Shown piece after piece: positions 44,011 through 55,156 of a stretch of DNA of 64,000 bases. Every line of letters begins with the position of its first letter. The stretch's first letter is position 1. The stretch comes from Myotis daubentonii (taxonomy: Eukaryota; Chordata; Mammalia; Chiroptera; Vespertilionidae). The DNA is taken from the NCBI RefSeq assembly GCF_963259705.1, contig NC_081846.1:88486641-88550640 (forward strand), given 5' to 3'. The position numbers and the translations under genes were made by a program. The notes under the pieces are model-generated. The model saw only the letters and a program-made list of their open reading frames with translations, made no database searches and had not been told where the DNA came from.

Positions 44011-45150
44011 ACTACACACACTCCAAACCACACAGCTGGATTCATTTTAATGCCAGGATCGCTCTGCCTCTTGCCCCTGTGGTGCCCATGCCAGCCGTGT
44101 GTCACTGAAGGGTCTGCTCACTACGCTCTTGTGGCTGCACGGACAACATGGCCGCCATTGGCAGTCGGCCCACCTCCCCCTGCCGGTCCCCTTGCCTAAC
44201 TTCCAAACCTCCCAGTGAGGCTCCTGCTCCACCTCTGGCCTCTGCTTCTGGTGTGGACTTAGGAGGAATCTGAGGCATCGACTCCGCACCTCACTTTGAG
44301 CTGTCAAAGGCCCAAGGGCTGAGCCACAGCCCACTGCCTGAGATCCCGACCCGAGGCTGACCCCTGCCTGCCTGCCCGTGGCCATACCTCATCCTGGTTG
44401 TCTCACTGTCCTGTGACCAAGCCCCCAGGCTGCTGTGACCACCCAGCATAACAAACTGCCCAGACGTTAACTCCCTTCCTGGATTCCGCAGTTCTGCCTC
44501 TGTTCAGTGTGTCTGTGGTGCTCACCTGTTCCCATCAAACCATTGTCAGACCTTCCTCCGCTTGGACACTGCCAGCCTTTACCTGCTGTCCCCCGCATCC
44601 TACTTTCCCACACTGTACTGGGCTCCATGCTCCCCAAGCTCTGCATTTATTTGCTTCTGTTCTATTGCATGTATTGTGGGAGCCACTTCAAGTATTCTTG
44701 GAATGAGGAGAAACAACATAGTAAATGTCCTTTTTCTTTTATCTTTATTCATACAGGACACCTATCTTAGGGAACAATTCCTGATAGGCCTGGTGGGTAG
44801 ATTCAGATAAAAAAATGGGAGAGAAACACATCCAATTATTTTTCTGTTTCACATACCTAGCTTCATCACAAAGCCCGGGCGAGAGGCTTTTGGGTCTGAA
44901 CCTTAATAAAAGCTATGCATCATTGCGTCAGGGATTCTTCAAAGAGCATAGAATTGCTTAATGCACAGTCTTTTCTGCACTGGCATTGAGGATCTGAAAA
45001 ATTAATTACCAAATGTCATATTTTACTCCCCACAAAACTAGAACAGAGAGGATAGCAAACTTTAAAGTGAGATCCAGGGGCCCCTTTTGCACAGTAACAT
45101 CTCAAAGTCCAGAGCACACATGCCATGTGGCCTCTTCCCAGCTGCAGACC
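44011..45150. other. unique DNA, no gene recognised
   Basis: GC-moderate DNA, no coding signal. AACATGGCCGCCATTGG at 44146-44162 resembles a YY1-type site in both orientations, but a single motif in mixed DNA is weak evidence. Confidence 0.4.
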
Positions 45151-45330
45151 CTCCCCTCCACTCCACTCCACTCCACTCCACTCCACTCCACTCCACTCCA
45201 CTCCACTCCCCTCTCCTTTCCTCCCCTCCTCTCCCCTCTCCTCTCCTCCCCTCCCCTCTCTTCTCCTCCCCTCCCCTCTCCTCCCCTCCCCTCCCCTCTC
45301 CCCTCTACTCTTCCTCCCCGCCCCTCTTCT
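45151..45330 (+). repeat. polypyrimidine tract: (CTCCA)n then (CTCCC/CTCTC)n
   Basis: About 50 bp of CTCCA pentamers is followed by about 120 bp of C/T-only sequence. The strand asymmetry is nearly complete over 120 bp. Confidence 0.96.
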
Positions 45331-46000
45331 TGGGCTGGAGCATGAAGCAGGGGAGGATGGTCTTTTGAGCCCAGCAGGCAGGCTCCCTCCTTAGCTAGCT
45401 GCATGCCCTGGGCAGGCTTCACCCCTTTGAAGCTCAGTCTGCCCATATGTGGTATACGTGGGAATTCTATCTATTTCATAAGGTAACTAAAAATGAGATG
45501 TGGGAATATACATAAAAAGCTCCTAGCCAGGCAGAGATGCCAAGAGGTTTTCAAAAGACATCTCTTGCTCCCATCCTGACATACTTGTTTTAACCTGGGA
45601 ACCACTGGGCTCCCCTCTCAGAGCTCTGCCAGCATTCTCCACTTCCCTCTGCCTCTACCTGTCTGACAGGGCCTAGGAAACCCTAATATCCCTTCCAGCC
45701 AACCCACATCTTGCCCACATCTTCCCTGAACTGAACTTCCATGACCTGAGTTCATTCATTTCTTTTGCTTATAACCTGTGTCAGTGGAAAATGACCTTCC
45801 TTCCCCCAACACACACTCCCAGAAGTCAAACTTCCTTTTGGAACCGGAAGATAGTTTAAAGAGATAACCTATCATCTACCTCCTTACTGGAGAGGCGGGG
45901 GAAGTGAGCAGTGGAGAGGAGATGTGAGTTGCCTAGGAATGACTTCCTCTGTATTGCTCTCAGAGCATGGACTCTGTATCTAGAAATTTAAGGTTCTAAG
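45331..46000. other. no gene or repeat recognised
   Basis: Unique-looking DNA. Confidence 0.45.
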
Positions 46001-46009
46001 TCGAGCACT

Positions 46010-46110
46010 TGTATTGACTCAGTGTGTGATGCTGCTTAGTACTCCGGAGCCTGTTTCCTCATCTATAAAGCTGGCTTAACCTTCACTGGCTGTGATACGG
46101 AATATGAGCA
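46010..46110 (+). repeat. MIR relic
   Basis: GTGTGTGATGCTGCTTAGTA, CCTGTTTCCTCATCTATAAA match the MIR 3' half (the 'cctcatctgtaaaatggg' block). It is cut by the LTR at 46112. Confidence 0.75.
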
Positions 46111-46111
46111 C

Positions 46112-46539
46112 TGTTGTGCCCATATTTCAAGGTTCCCAAAAAGCCCACCAGGGAGCCAGCGAGTCCGATGCAAAAGCAAAGAGTCCTTCATTTCGAACTA
46201 GTTCGGCTCCCCAACCACACTCACCGATGCAACAACGGTAAACCCAGTGGCCGAGAGAGAGAGAGAGAGAGAGAGGCCTGATGGGATTGTGGGTTTTATA
46301 GTAAGGGCAGGGGAGGGGACTGTGGGCCCCGCCGATTGGCCAGGTGTGAGTCGGGTCTTTTTACACAGGATGTGGTCATATTGATGGCGTGCACTTCCCT
46401 TGATTATCATTGGTTAGTCCAGAGAAATCCTGGGCGTGGCCAGCAGAGGCCTGGACTTCCGGGAAGAAGGCACTCTCCTGAGCACCTGGCTCTGCCCAAA
46501 AATGGAGGACCCAGGGCAAGATGGAGAGTGCAGTCCTCG
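46112..46539 (-). mobile_element. solo ERV LTR, same family as 9624-10019
   Basis: Read on the minus strand, the LTR follows the 9624 copy through CTCCATCTTG, TTCTTCCCGGAAG, ACTAACCAATGATAATCAAG, CACATCCTGTGTAA, GGCCAATCGG, then TATAAAACCC (a TATA box), a GA/CT run, TTTGCTTTTGCATCGGA and a GGCACAACA end at 46112. The CT run (antisense GA, about 46252-46275) is not in the other copy. No target duplication was found because the 5' side ends in poly(C). Confidence 0.87.
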
Positions 46540-46557
46540 CCCCCCCCCCCCCCCCCC
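46540..46557 (+). repeat. poly(C) run at LTR/pseudogene junction
   Basis: Eighteen C in a row, exactly between the LTR 5' border and the CREBZF-like fragment. Such runs are unstable and the true length is uncertain. Confidence 0.9.
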
Positions 46558-46900
46558 ACCAAGGGCAAGCTGAGCCCGGGCTCCAGGGGCCAGTCCGGTT
46601 GCCGGCGGTCCAGCAGATCGACCAGTTCCAGCCCAGACAGGAAGTCCACATCCTCCGTCTCGTCCCCTGGGGGCGCTGATCGCCTCCTCCTCCATCTCCT
46701 CGGGCGAGGGCACATGCCCCGCCCCGCCGCCGCCGCCACTACCGCTGCCGCGTGGGTCTGGTCTGGGGGCGGCGGGCGGGTGGCCTGCGCCGGGCTCCCG
46801 CCGTGGGCTGGTGAGTCAGTGCCCGAGGCCGCCAGCAGTGTTGTGGTCAGGCTGTGCCTCATGGGGCCCGGCGGCCTGCCCACGTAGGCCCCGCGATGAC
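46558..46900 (-). pseudogene. CREBZF: CREBZF retrocopy fragment (5' part only)
   Basis: The minus strand encodes the N-terminal part of the bZIP factor CREBZF (Zhangfei), a nuclear co-regulator. MRHSLT starts at 46862, followed by LLAASG, and after a gap [14 protein letters not shown] and [10 protein letters not shown]. Between them [11 protein letters not shown] is read only in another frame, so at least two frameshifts are present. About 30 residues of the usual N-terminus seem deleted. The leader upstream of the ATG (to about 46900) is also GC-rich. The bZIP domain and C-terminus are missing: similarity stops at the poly(C)/LTR junction. No introns can be judged because the fragment is short, but the parent gene is largely a single coding exon, so either a retrocopy or a genomic fragment is possible. 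Not functional. Confidence 0.85.
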
Positions 46901-49900
46901 TCGCCCTTTCAAGCACATTCTTTGGAACAGTCAAATGATTCAGGGATTTCCACCCAGATGATTTTTTAGTGCTCTTCTCTGTCCTTACAATCCTTCCTGG
47001 TTGGATAACATAAAAGCGTCCAAGTGAATTTTCTCAGTTCAAGAAGTCACCTCTGGTCATTTTCAAAAAACGGAATGTGGTCACCAGGTCGTGTACCACA
47101 GTGCACTGCTCTAACCCAGACGGTATGGGTGCTCACACCATGCTGTCTGACCTTGCTAAGTCACCACTGGGGGCCCGGTAGCCAGGTGCCATCTCCATCC
47201 CCTACAGATGGGGCTTGGAGAGCCCACAGTGGCTGTTGGAGCTTGGGTTTCTCTTCCACCCTGTCAGGGTTTTCACCTAGTGGTGGCCACAATAGATCTT
47301 AACTCCCAAAGTTCAAGCTCTTTTGTGATCCACCTTTTCTAATTTTTACTCTGCTATAAATGCATTTTCCTAAGGCGCACACACCATCTCAGATGGCTGG
47401 GTCTGCAGCTTTCCAGCCACAGAGACATGCAGGGCCTGCTTTTCCTGTCTCCTGACCTCATAGCCTCCAATGTTGAATATGTGCTAACTCCTCCCCTCTT
47501 TTCTGTTCCAAGATGACCAGCATCTTTTCCAGGTGAAGATCCCATTGTCACAGGTGGAATGGCGCCTTTCTTCCTCAAAAGGTGCTCTGAGGATTATGGT
47601 GTTAGGCGTCTGAAGAAGGAAGGTGTTTTCTCTCACTTCTGCCACCCAGGATGAAGGAAGACTTAGGTACAGAGATTTATGTAGAAGAAACATAAGAAGA
47701 TTAATTTTAAAAAATAAAGATTTTTTACCTACAAGAAGAAAGAAGGGAGAAGGCTGGAATGAAAGGATAGAGGAGAGAGAAACACTTTTGTCATGTTTTG
47801 ACTTTTTAAAGCTTTTCAATGGTTCACATATTCAAAAAACAAAATCAAATGGATAAGAAAATAAAGAAGACTAAACATAAAACTGAAAGAAACTTGAGAC
47901 AAATGAATTTTCATTTCAAATTGATACCATCGTAATTAGCTAACTATTAAGCATAAGAAAAAAGCAAGGGAAGTCCAAATATTATAGGCATGTCATTTGG
48001 ACAGCTTCACCAGGAAGCTACAAACTTACGCTCCCCAGGAGTTTGGACATAGGAAAGACAGACACATGCCCGGTGAGGTTGGGATGGTAGGGAAGATGCT
48101 TGCTGTCAATCACACCTGGGAACAGAGATGGTTGGCCAGAATGGTCGAGGCCACTGCAAGCATGAGGACATTTGGAATATTTAGCCCCTGCTCTTGTTGC
48201 TCTTGGCAGCCCTTGGCACTCCTGCTGCAGGGGTGCACTCTCTTGTCTCCCCTGCATTCACCTACATGGCTCATGGCCATGCGACCCCCCACACAATGGA
48301 CTGATGGACTGTAATTAGCCTGATGCTGAAGTGGACCAGGCTGCAACATGGAAAGGAAACTCTGGAGTTGGCTTTGCTTCTGGCTCTACTGAAACCCCAG
48401 CTACACTTCTATGACTGGAATGGGACTTTAGACACACAGACGTAATTCCACGCAATAAAAATCACTCATTCTCCTGTGTGAACCTCAGAAAATTCTTTTT
48501 CTTGAGATATTGTAAGGACCCCACCCCCATCATACAGTGGATAAAGGATACCCAAATTTCCCTGATAACAAAATTATACCCTAAACATAGTGAAGCAAGA
48601 AATCAGAAAAGTAACTAATCCTAGTAACTAATGGCCACAATATCTTACTGTATACCCTTAATCGGGGGCGGGGTGGGAGAGTGTGTGTGTTGGGTGGTAT
48701 AAAACACAATGCTCTGAATTCCTGAGAAAGTTTGTTTAATTTAGATTTATAGGCAAAATTCTGGAGCTATTTTAGATGTAATATAGAATTGACCAAATAA
48801 GTAAATGTGTTGAGGCTATTGGGAGCCAAGTTTCTCCCTATACAAGAAGTAAAATACAAATATGAAATAGGAAGTGAATTAGAATCGAAGATGTTGAAGT
48901 GAACTCAGGGATCTAAACTATGTATATGGATGGACTTGCATATGTGTCCATCCCTATGTGTGTACATGCTATTGAACAATAAGCAGCTGATTCCTATCTC
49001 TGTCTCCTGGAAGAGCCAAGGAACAAAGCTATCCTAGTAGCAATGAGCACAGCCAATGCACCAGTGTTGGTCTCTAATACCATTCCTAGTAAAGGCATCA
49101 TGCTAAACAGAGAAGTGACTGATTTCAAGGCTGGGCACAGTAGGCGGAAGGTGAGTTTGTGGCAACTTGTAACATGTTAGAAAATAAGGAGTGTTTAAAA
49201 AATGATGGAAGCATGTTGCAAGGACATAGAAGGGGCTTCCACAAATCAAATATGGAATACATTGAGAATCAAAGAAAGTAATGAACTCTATATCATTTAA
49301 AATGGAAACTTATGAATCAATATGGATGATAGACAGACAAACAGATAAATTGTAGAGAGTGTGGACCAAAAGGGGCCACACTCTAAACCTGACAAACTCA
49401 GGGAGGCCTACGTAGTGGCTCTACAAACTCAGAGACTGAAAGTAACCACAAAGTATGATTGAAATGAAAACTTTTTAACTAAAAGCACTTTATGGCAGGT
49501 AGTCATGTCCTAGGCTAGATTCTTCCCTGACAAGTCAATTTTTACTTTAACTGAGCCAGTCTATTGTCTTTTTGCCTCTATGATAATATATCATTGGAAT
49601 GTCAAAGTAATTTCCTTTTTCTGGACCCCTCAAAGCACAGGCACCACTCTGCGGAGACCACAAATCAATTCATTGTTATTGAGTTAATTGTTGACTATAA
49701 CTACCCTGCACCCACCCATGTGAAAGAAGTATGTGTCTATCATTTTACTTTTTATCCAATCCCAGAAGTTCCCTCGTTTTGTTTTCTCCCACCTCCCTAA
49801 TCTAACACCAATGGATTTCATGTAACACACTTACGGCCTCTCTTTGATTGTAATGTAAAAAGCAAGGTGCAGAACTGTCATTTTTCTGGAGCATTTTCTT

Positions 49901-50229
49901 AGTTGAAATTTTGCTTCCCAGTAATTGTTGTCAGTTTGGCTCCAAATAAACTCACAAAATACTCTATAGGTTTGAATATTTCTTATGTTGACAAGAGAAA
50001 TTATAGCAGAATGCTGAAGGCCATCTGTTAAATGTGGAAGTAATGCTAGAGTTGAAAAAAACCACACTATTTTCCAGCCAGGATGGTAAAGATTGCATCA
50101 GGCACATATCAGCAATGGATGCCACATGCAGGGACATTTTGATGAGGAGAAGGATATTTGCGAGGTTTAACATGCACCCTACAATCTGTTTACTAGTTTA
50201 AGGGAGGCAGTAATTATCTGGTGGAGAAA
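46901..50229. other. no gene recognised; part may be old L1 3' UTR
   Basis: No open frame with a recognisable domain. The AT-rich part from about 48480 to 50229 may be upstream 3' UTR of the old L1 assigned at 50230, but I cannot match blocks with confidence. A GGGGGCGGGG tract is at 48664-48673. Confidence 0.35.
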
Positions 50230-50937
50230 CTGGGAAACTCCTTGATTGAGTGACCAAAATTAACATCACCCATGAAGGACAGATGGCCATACAAATGCAA
50301 TACCCTGAGAGAAACACATCAACTATACAGTTTTACAAGAATGCAGACCTCGAGCTAATGGTAAAGAAACATCAGACAAATGCAGAATGGAAACATTGTA
50401 TTTCATCAAAAAGGGAGATTGTATTATTTAAAAATGATAATGTGATGAAAGTCAAAGAAAGGCTGTGGAAATGTTCTATACTAAAGGAGGACAAACAAAT
50501 ATGACAACTATATGGAGTATCCGACTCTCTACTGCATCCTAAACTAGGTGGACACATGGTATAAAGGACATTATTGAGTTGACTGGTAGAATTATATCAG
50601 GATAGTAGGTTAGACAAAAGTACAATACTAATGTTAAACTTACTGAAGGGAGTAATTGTAGCATGCTTGTATGAGAGCATATCTCTGTTATTAGGAAATG
50701 CATATTGAAGCATTTAGGGGAAAAGGGTTGATATATTTAGCTTATCCCCAAATTAGGTAGGTAGGTGGGTAGATAGATAAGAAGATAGATTAATCAGATA
50801 ATAAAGCAAATAAATAAAATGTTAATAGATCTGTCTGGGTAAATGATACATTGGTATTCTTCATACTGGTTGGGGTTTTTTTTGCATTTTTTTCTTTAAA
50901 CTTTAAATTTATTTAAAATAAAAGTAAAAATGCTTTG
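50230..50937 (+). mobile_element. old L1M 3' UTR and tail
   Basis: ATAAAGGACATTATTGAGTT (50562), TTAGGAAATGCATATTGAAG (50691), CATTTAGGGGAAAAGGG and ATTTAAAATAAAAGTAAAAA follow a characteristic L1M 3' end ending in an AATAAA-type tail. It is 5'-truncated or too decayed upstream. Confidence 0.65.
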
Positions 50938-53499
50938 ATATTGTGTGTAAAGAAAGCAGATGGGTCCTAGACCCTTGTGAAGAGCTCAGGATGACAGGGC
51001 TAGAACTGACCAGGGCGCCAGGGAGAGGGGAACTCAGACCAGCTGCCAGTTGATCATATTCACCCAGGTCATGGCTCCCTCTCTTATGTAAAATGGTGCA
51101 GAGCAATGAGTGCCAATTTTCTAACTATGGACTCTCTGAGTAACACTGTAAGTGTCAGAAATAACCCCATGCTTTAAAAAATCCCATCTATTCCAGCACT
51201 TCATTGTCTTCTTTTGTTCTTACTAATCACTTGTGCTTAGAAATAATTTAGGGAAGAAAAAAAGGACAGTTTTAGGAGAAAATAGCAGGTAAATAGGCAG
51301 ACCTGTCAGGCACCTCACCCCAGGGCCAAGCTAAAAATAGAACTAAATTGGAGAACATTCACCTGGAATTAACAACTGAGGTCCAGCTGCTGAGAAGGTG
51401 ACTTATAGCAAAGAAGAATAGAAAACACCTGGAGACAGGTAGGAAGGGTGAGATCACAAGAGGATTGGATTCAATGTGGAGTAGCCCTTAGGCAATTGTT
51501 CACTAGTGTGGAGAGTTTTTCCAACAGGGTGGGGCAATTGCTTGCCCTTGGAGTCTAATTGTTATTCTCAGTCTCTTCATGGGCCTCAGAAACACCAATT
51601 CCTGGGGCAAGGGCTTTTCCAATAGGGTGGTTCAATTGTCTTCCCCCCAGTCAAAAACTGCCTGGATAGCAAAGGTCTGCCAGAGAAAGATGACCTTTGC
51701 AGTGTGAGGGAATGACTCATCACAGGAAACCAGGGTGTATGCCTTCCAAGCTCTAACCCCAGAGCCCACAACCCTGGCTTCGGCTCACACAGCTCCAGTC
51801 CACTCTGACCTCCCTCTGCTGGAGCCCAAGGTGAGGGGCTGCACACAAAATGTTGTGCGTTGGCCTTTAAAAGGGTGCCTGCATTTCCAGCTGTCTCTCC
51901 CTGGCAGACAGCAACCCTGCCGCTTTTCACAGCCAGATGTTATGTGAGCACTGTTCTCAGTTCTGATGCTCTCTGCTGGGGGGCCCAGCTTGAGGATTAG
52001 ACCCCAGAGTTCTTTTTCAGTGGCAACCCTTCTCAGCTGAGATATCTCTCCAGAACTTTAGCCTTTGTCTATAGGAGCCTGGCCTGTCCTTTTGCACCTC
52101 TGCCCTTCCTACTACTCTCTATGTGGTCTCCACTTTCTGTCCATGGTTATCGGAGTTCTCTCCAGCTAGTTTTCTGTTGATTGTTCAGGGTGGGTTTTTT
52201 GTATTTTAGCTGTAATCCCCGTTTGGTCCTGGGAGTGTGTCTGTCTTAGCCATTTGCTCCTGACTTAAGCCCAGTGTAGTGTGAGACCAAATAGGACTGG
52301 CACCAGTTGAGAAAATTGTGACATTGGATGAAGCTAGAGGCGAGCTATCCATGCCACAATTCCCAGAGTGAGCTCCAAGAAGAAAAGCTATTTTTTTGTT
52401 TCGTTTGTTTTTTTAATTTCAGTCAAGGCCATTTGCACATGCTTATCCTCACGTGATCTATGAGAACCTCATTAAGAAAGACAAACTGTAGACTACATCA
52501 CTTTGAATGTTTTACATTCTATTTCAAACAACTCCAATTTTTCTTTTTATTAAGTTATAGAAGAGCAGGTTTGTTTAAAAATGTTTAAAATTATTTTGAA
52601 TATATTTAGAACCCCAAAATATGTCATTATACACCCTTTCACTGTATCTATCTCTTTCTCCCATATGTGTGTATACGTATCTATAGAATACATGCATAAT
52701 GCCTGCATTCATGCATACATACATTTGTGTGTGTAAAGTTCCAGAAGATGAGCACTGTGGTTCCACAGTGTCAGCATTTGCTCCTTATGTGAAGAAGGTC
52801 ATGTAAACTGCCTGCAGGACAATCTCATGTAAACCGGGCTGAGAAAAGAACGCCCTGTTTGAGCAAACACAAACATGGCCCAACGCCTTCAAGACAATAT
52901 CACATGTCACCCACACTCCACCACCAAATCCAGGAGGGCAAAGGAGGGTTAAACCAGCAGTTGCTTACTTCATCCTCAATAATTCGAAGGTGAAGTAAGA
53001 TTCTCCACATCGTATGATTTCAGTGGTGATGGGGAAAGCCTGCCACCACCTTAAATCTCCCTCCCTTTTCAGGGTGACCTGATATTCTTCATTCAACAAG
53101 GAGCTAAAGTTCTCTCACCTCAAAATTTGAATGAAGTGGAGTTTCAGTTTCGACAGATTCAATACACACTTTAAGTAAAACTCTGTGCTTCTATGAGATG
53201 TGGGGAAGGGGGATAGATACTAGGTCTAAATTCTGAAAAATCAGCTTTCTAACTCCAAATCAATCAAACTCTTGAAATTAAGACTGATTTTTTGCTTTAC
53301 TAAAAACCCTGTTTTATCCAAAGACTTACCTCTAAGTTGAAATTGTAATGTTAGGCCCAGCACCTTTCCATTAATATGATGACACCCTTGTAAGCTATTT
53401 AAATCCATGTGGCTGCTCGCTTCTATGTGAAAGGGTTCAAGTCTGCATGCATCCAAGTGATATCCAATGTGTGCCTCTGTCAGCATATCAGTCAATGAG
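50938..53499. other. no gene recognised
   Basis: Mixed-composition DNA. 51580-52370 has C/T-rich blocks reminiscent of retroelement 5' regions, but no ends, target duplications or coding were found. Confidence 0.4.
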
Positions 53500-53890
53500 G
53501 ATATGAGGGCAGATATGATGGTGTCTACTTATAGAGCCCCTATTATGGTGGCAGAGACACACATGTTAACAGAGAAATGATGTACAACTAATTAAGTGCT
53601 ACATACAATTGAGATATAGAACACATTAAATGAAAAATGGAGATAACATGTATGTTATCTCGACTCAGAATTTGAGCAGGTTTGCTGAAGGCTCTGTGAG
53701 ACAGTCAGGTGAAGAATGTGAGGAAAAGAACGCTCAGCACATGGAACAGTATATGAAAAGCCTTGGGAATGGGGAGAGCACAGGCGGCCCACGGCAGGTG
53801 GAGAGCTGTTAGCTGGAAATGGGGTGCGCTGGAGAGGAGCTGACAATGAGGCTGGGAGAGAGGTGAGAGGCAGAGTGCAAACAGCCTCTG
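53500..53890 (+). repeat. L2-like relic
   Basis: AGAATGTGAGGAAAAGAACG, CAGCACATGGAACAGTATAT and GACAATGAGGCTGGGAGAG resemble the L2 3' portion. Diverged. Confidence 0.5.
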
Positions 53891-53936
53891 ATCCTAACAG
53901 AGTGATTGTGCCTCCATCAATAACATTATATATATA

Positions 53937-54125
53937 TTAGAGGCCTGTTGCATGAAAAGATTCGTGCAATAGGCCTTCCCTTTCCCTGGCTGCCAGCACC
54001 GGTTTTCCTCCGGCACCTGGCACCCAGGCCTTCGCTCCAGCCAGAGCCGCCTTCAGTGCCTTTGCTGCTCCGGCTGGCTGGAGCAGCATATGCAAATTAA
54101 CCGCCATCTTTGTTGAGATTAAGAC
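53937..54125 (+). mobile_element. Helitron-type 5' end and core, short
   Basis: ATTAGAGGCCTGTTGCATGA and AGATTCGTGCAATAGGCC form the 5' end and hairpin, followed by CTGGCTGCCAGCACCGG and a CAGCATATGCAAATTAACCG block. It belongs to a different subfamily from the other copies. It runs into the AT palindrome at 54128, and the usual 3' end is not seen. Confidence 0.75.
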
Positions 54126-54127
54126 TG

Positions 54128-54163
<36 letters not shown>

Positions 54164-54300
54164 TTTATATAAATAATATATATAGTATTTTATAATACTA
54201 TATATATACTATAATAAATAGTGTATATATATATATAGTATTATAAAATACTATATATATTATTTATATAATACTATATATATATATAGTATTTTATGAT
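54128..54300 (+). repeat. AT-only palindromic repeat
   Basis: About 170 bp almost without G or C, with recurring TAGTATTTTATAATACTA-like palindromes (for example near 54183-54200 and 54237-54254). The units are self-complementary at several scales. Confidence 0.9.
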
Positions 54301-54780
54301 GCTTTGATATCCGGGGGCCTGGCAGACCTCAGAGGGCTGCCCCTCCCAGCACTAGCTAATTCCCAGAGAGAGTGAACTATTTGCCTGTGAGCATGCTTTT
54401 GATAGGCATTCAACCAATCCCAAATTCATGCCCCACCTGCCTTCTTGTCAGGCTCCTGCAGTCTTTGGCAGTACACTCCTTCCCTAAATCGCTCCCCAGC
54501 CAGCCATGGGACGACAGATCACCCTCATAGCTCAGAGGCCACTGAAATTATTCACAGTATCCCATTCTAACCCTGTTCTGCTTCTGATCTGCCTCCATGC
54601 TTCTTCCTGTGGACCCACCATGAAGCCTCCTGCTCCCGGTCTCCTGCCCCTCTGCCTCCTGAGCAAATGGGGCTCCTATGTGGCCCTGACCATTGCCCCT
54701 CACCGTAGGAACTGTGGGGAGCACTCTTGTTCAGTGGCAGTCACGTCCTGACCTGCCGGCCTCACCATACCCGAGATGAA
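54301..54780 (+). mobile_element. possible LTR remnant
   Basis: Features suggesting an LTR are a CAACCAATCCC element near 54410, a C/T-rich central part and a run of short blocks reminiscent of ERV LTRs. No ends or target duplication were found, so this is weakly supported. Confidence 0.3.
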
Positions 54781-55077
54781 AACAGGCCCAGGACCATTTT
54801 AAAACAGTATCCTGAAGGCAAAGTTGGTATGAGGGGCATGAAAGCACATGCGGCTTCTGGCTTCTTTCTAAGAACAGCCGAGAATCGCTGGACTGAGGCG
54901 ACTCAGGCCCATGAGGAGCAGGTAGCTGTGACCATCCAGGGAACAATGAGGAGGGTGCAGGGGAATGGCAGTGGGGCTGGCAGCTCCTGAATGTAATCGC
55001 TGGCACGGCTATGAATTTCCCATTTTTATAGTTTATTGTCACAGTTTTTCTGTCTTCTTACTTTCCTGTTAGGTGGC

Positions 55078-55156
55078 TTTTCTTTTCTTTTCTTTTCTTT
55101 TCTTTTCTTTTCTTTTCTTTTCTTTTCTTTTCTTTTCTTTTCTTTTCTTTTTTTTC
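55078..55156 (+). repeat. (TTTTC)n microsatellite
   Basis: About 15 TTTTC units. Confidence 0.97.

Noticed and set aside
44146..44162. YY1-type binding site as a promoter
   Set aside because: Single short motif with no CpG island, TATA box or transcript-like structure around it.
46336..46887. 183-codon open frame on the + strand
   Set aside because: It crosses the LTR, the poly(C) run and the antisense of the CREBZF fragment; the GC-rich antisense is open by composition only.
46407..46934. 175-codon minus-strand frame taken as an intact gene
   Set aside because: It resembles CREBZF only in pieces, needs frameshifts to follow the parent, and its C-terminal third is LTR sequence.
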